Source: Oscarella lobularis
Lineage: Eukaryota; Porifera; Homoscleromorpha; Homosclerophorida; Oscarellidae
Reading direction: 5' to 3'
Assembly (NCBI RefSeq): GCF_947507565.1
Contig: NC_089186.1
Coordinates: 2,604,001-2,668,000, forward strand
DNA: 64,000 nt
The notes beneath the pieces are model-generated. The model made no database searches and was not told the DNA's origin. It worked only from the letters and a program-made list of their open reading frames with translations. This document shows positions 61,154 to 64,000 of the stretch, one piece after another. Each line of letters opens with the position of its first letter. Position 1 is the first letter of the stretch. Both the position numbers and the translations under genes were made by a program.

Positions 61154-62349
61154 TTTGAAGACTTTTCTGAAGCTGGGGAACACCGAGAGACGGAGAAACG
61201 TTCGTTTTTCGGTTTGTCGTCTGTTCGAACGAATCCAATACGGGACACTTGTTTACAACGTGCGCGCGTTTGTGCCGAGCGGCGGGCTGCGCAGGCGAAC
61301 TGAATTCTGAGAGAAAATAACACGCGCAGCGAAAATCTGCAGTGACACAATCAATGATGTTGACGGCATAACATAATGGAGTGAACACGTGCGCACGTGA
61401 ACTGAAGTGGCCAGAGCCCCTCTCCTCGTTTATATTTCCCCCACCCGGCCTCTTTCCCCCCTTCTTTATTTCCCAACCCTCATCTCCCTCTCCCCCAGCT
61501 GCATGCAAAAACGCAGTCAATTTGCATGCAATCTTCATCATTCATCTTCTTTCCTCTCTTCTGTTTCTAAACAAAAAAGCTTCGAAATATATACATCCAT
61601 GTGTCAAAATGAATACCTCGTTCACTGTGCGTGTTCATTTTAGCAATTCCAAACTCCATCTCCAAGATCTTCTCCTTTTCCGCTCCTCTGTTCTAAAACA
61701 AAACAATGTACATATACAAATATTTATCAATGCGCCAAATAAAAGACCTCCTTCTTCAGTGTGCGTCCTTTAGGTCCATATTTCAAAGGCCTTCCTTCTG
61801 TCCTCTCTCATGTTTCTAAAACAAATAGCTTACAATGATACATCAAAGTGTCAAAAAATACCTCTTCCTTTAGTGCGTCGCTAAGAATTAGAAATTGATG
61901 TCATGGGGTAGTACCCAGTCATTGGCTTTTGATCCAGTTTTCATCTAACAATGCAATCTATTGTAAACAATTAAATTGATCAATACAAAAAAAAGAGCAT
62001 ACTTTGTTGACGATGCAGCTTTTATCTAAGCCAATGATGGTCCAAATAACTCAAGACTGGCCGTTCCTCTCTCTCTCCATTTAAAAAATATGAGCGATTA
62101 CAAACACAGATACATGGACGTCACTTGCTAATTAAACACCTCATCCTTAGTGATGCACACTGAAATTACTCCAACTCAAGATTGCTCTATCTCTCTCTCT
62201 CTCTTCTAAGAACCATTGACTTTCTTTCGAATATTTATCAATCTACGCAAGGAAATAGGAAATATTATCTACTGCTAAAACAAAAAGATATTTAATTAAC
62301 TACACTACAATATTGCTAAAAAACGGATTAGATATGAATGGATTGATCC
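61154..62349. other. IFT139 upstream region with exon-like minus-strand repeats
   Basis: No convincing gene. From about 61,550 to 62,215 related minus-strand segments recur: an acceptor-like ttttag or ttctaag, a purine-rich GAGAGAG stretch, and a donor-like end with GTGC, CACT and GAG|GT (plus-strand donor points near 61,615, 61,747, 61,860 and 62,139). Reading frames within them contain stops. They may be decayed tandem exons or untranslated exons of the minus-strand gene to the right. Confidence 0.4.
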
Positions 62350-62394
62350 CTAAATTACCTACTACTCCATTGACCTAAAATCTAATCAATTAAT

Positions 62395-62560
62395 TAAACC
62401 TACATTCTAAATCAACCTAGAGTACCTCCGAATCCATTGACCTAAATAGTTATCCTATGTTCTAAAAATCAACCTACAGTACCTCCAAATCCATTGACCT
62501 AAATAGTTATCCTATATTCTAAATCAACCTAGATTACCTCAGAATCCATTGAAATGGTCT
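62395..62560. repeat. Tandem repeat of about 60 bp, two to three units
   Basis: The unit runs ttctaaa, tcaacctag, gtacctcc, aatccattgacctaaa, tagttatcctat, and is repeated with small changes. A less similar unit precedes it near 62,355. On the minus strand each unit has an acceptor-like and donor-like motif, as in the neighbouring region. No coding role seen. Confidence 0.7.
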
Positions 62561-62987
62561 AAGGTGGCGGCTGCCAGCTAAGCACGTTGGGGAAGGAGCT
62601 ACAACCTATCTACTTTTGGGAACCGCCCTACCTACTGACAGCCGCCCTAAACCCTAATGCATGGCGGTCTACGGAGCCCCGCATGAACGTAATGCTTTGT
62701 CTATCGTAGTTGCAAAGCGACACGATGCATTGGATGGTCATTACATTAAGCTTTTTGTTGTCCCCGTCTAGGCCCTCGTACGTGCACACAATACAAGCTT
62801 TTTGCTGAGATGCCACTGACCCACTTCAAACCCTCCCTCCCACCCCCTAGGTCGCTGTCAGTGTACATGTTCCGTCTGGCTCAAAGAGGGAACAGTGGCA
62901 AAACGTGCAATCAGCTTGGGTGCAGTAAGAGGACTCTCCGCCCTTATGGGTACGCCTACACCACACAGGCCCAAGGGAAGTACAAAC

Positions 62988-63914
62988 CTGGATCTTCTGC
63001 CTCGTCGGTAGTGTCAGGCCATTTTTGCTATGGCCGGCCTCCATCGGTGTCGTCATTGCCGGTGTCGTCATCATGTCATTGTCGTAACAGCCTAAAGGGC
63101 AATAATTAATTGATTAATTATTTATGCGTCGTGACGTCATTACCTTCTACGTGGACCCTCGCCCGGATGTCGGCTGTTGACGTCACGGATGAGATGAGGT
63201 CATCGTCGTCGTAGCCTAAAGAGCAATAATTATTTAATTAATTATACGTTGTGACGTCTTTACCTTCTACGCGGCCGAGGCCCGGATGTCGACTGTTGAC
63301 GTCAGAGGTGAGATCAATGTCGACAGATGTTTCTCCGTGTCCATCTATGACACATTATATAGAACAATGAAGATGTGTGAAGTGGAGGCGTTGCTTACGT
63401 TCATGGACGTCGCGCGGCTTGACGATCGGCCGGTTTGCTCGGCTTTGAAGGGGGATCGCCGTCGCTTTTCTAAAAAAACGAATATCGCGTTAGTCGCGCG
63501 GCCGGGAAAACGGAAGTCGCGCGGATTGAGCTCTTACAGGCGAGCGGAGGCGCCGCGCTGCGCGATCCCGTTCGTGCACGTCATCGCGCGCCGAGGCGCA
63601 ACGATCTGAAAGAAAAAAATCGATCGATCGCGCGGAAACGCGAAAACGGCGTCGCAGATCACTTACCGGCGTGCGATCGCGTTGCGCTGGTGTCGTCGCG
63701 CTTCGGGGCGCGATCCTTCGCGAAGGATCGCGGGGAGTTTCTGCAGAAAAAGGCGCGATTTAGTTCGTGAATGAAATCGCGCGATGGTTGGCGCTTACCG
63801 GAAGTCGCCGAAATCCCCGCCCGCTTGACTGTCGAAGGTTCCGCCGCGAGGCGGACGCCTTTCTCGGCCGCCCCGAAGACGACGACGAGCGGAAAACGCG
63901 ATCACGGCAGACAT
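62988..63914 (-). CDS. 5' part of an unrecognised gene with tandemly duplicated exons
   Basis: A chain of GT-AG exons can be followed on the minus strand: 63914-63799 (possible start MSAVIAFSARRRLRGG), 63740-63667, 63605-63538, 63469-63399, 63344-63264, 63215-63144 and about 63,094-62,988. The last three read through in one frame (GHGETSVDIDLTSDVNSRHP, then YDDDDLISSVTSTADIRARV, then CYDNDMMTTPAMTTPMEAGH), an acidic threonine-rich stretch. The frame in the first four exons is uncertain because one reading meets a TGA at the end of exon 4. No family recognised. The 3' part could lie in 62,600-62,980 (a cysteine-containing frame), but I cannot connect it. Confidence 0.35.
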
Positions 63915-64000
63915 GGCGCCTGCTCGTAGAAAAGTTCGGCCGAGAATGACTGAAACCGGCGAATTGTAACCCGGATAAGAATGACGTGTGCGCAGCGAGA

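Noticed and set aside
61083-61541. 152-codon minus-strand frame upstream of IFT139
   Set aside because: It overlaps the IFT139 first exon in another frame and has low-complexity composition without family resemblance.
62628-63074. Cysteine-containing minus-strand frames as a piggyBac-type zinc finger
   Set aside because: The cysteine spacing does not hold over a continuous frame and no transposase core is present.
1-64000. tRNA, rRNA or CRISPR features
   Set aside because: No cloverleaf with A and B boxes, no rRNA motifs and no spaced short direct repeats were seen.

Overview
The window is eukaryotic and almost certainly from an animal with a compact genome. Genes have many short AT-rich GT-AG introns (often 45-80 bp) and sit close together on both strands. 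Recognisable neighbours are metazoan: a two-zinc-finger GATA factor, a GULP1/CED-6 engulfment adaptor and the ciliary transport protein IFT139/TTC21B. The gene density and the large death-domain family would suit a homoscleromorph sponge such as Oscarella, but that placement is inference.

Positions 1-39,800 hold seven head-to-tail copies, all on the minus strand, of a gene encoding ankyrin repeats, a ROC GTPase domain, a COR domain and a C-terminal death domain. This is the DAPK1 arrangement without the kinase. An eighth, divergent copy lies alone at 50,860-54,787. Each ankyrin repeat has its own exon with phase-0 ends. Between most copies lies a truncated 5' fragment of an SLC12A8-like transporter gene, duplicated along with the array. 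Copy 1 runs off the left edge. Copy 3 is a pseudogene, copy 2 has a nonsense codon in the death domain, and copy 6 has an altered splice donor. Copies 4, 5, 7 and 8 look intact.

The ROC-COR core and the introns are nearly identical between copies, but the exposed positions of each ankyrin repeat differ sharply, and two unrelated-looking death-domain classes alternate beneath similar cores. This resembles a receptor repertoire of the kind seen in NLR arrays. It is the best candidate here for an undescribed system.

A block of about 1.9 kb (5' end of the transporter fragment plus an unrecognised segment) occurs at about 20.6-22.5 kb and again at 39.25-41.28 kb, and the second copy marks the right edge of the array. 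Beyond it are, in order: a secreted, probably GPI-anchored protein (41.3-42.3 kb, minus), a coiled-coil protein (42.8-45.1 kb, minus), the GATA factor (46.7-48.5 kb, plus), GULP1 (49.0-50.6 kb, plus), DAPK-like copy 8 (minus), a degraded duplicate of the GULP1 3' end (54.9-55.3 kb), and IFT139 (55.3-61.2 kb, minus). The last 2.8 kb is repeat-rich and holds the probable 5' part of an unrecognised minus-strand gene with duplicated exons.

Exon boundaries were placed by eye from splice motifs and reading frame. Function is inferred from family resemblance only.
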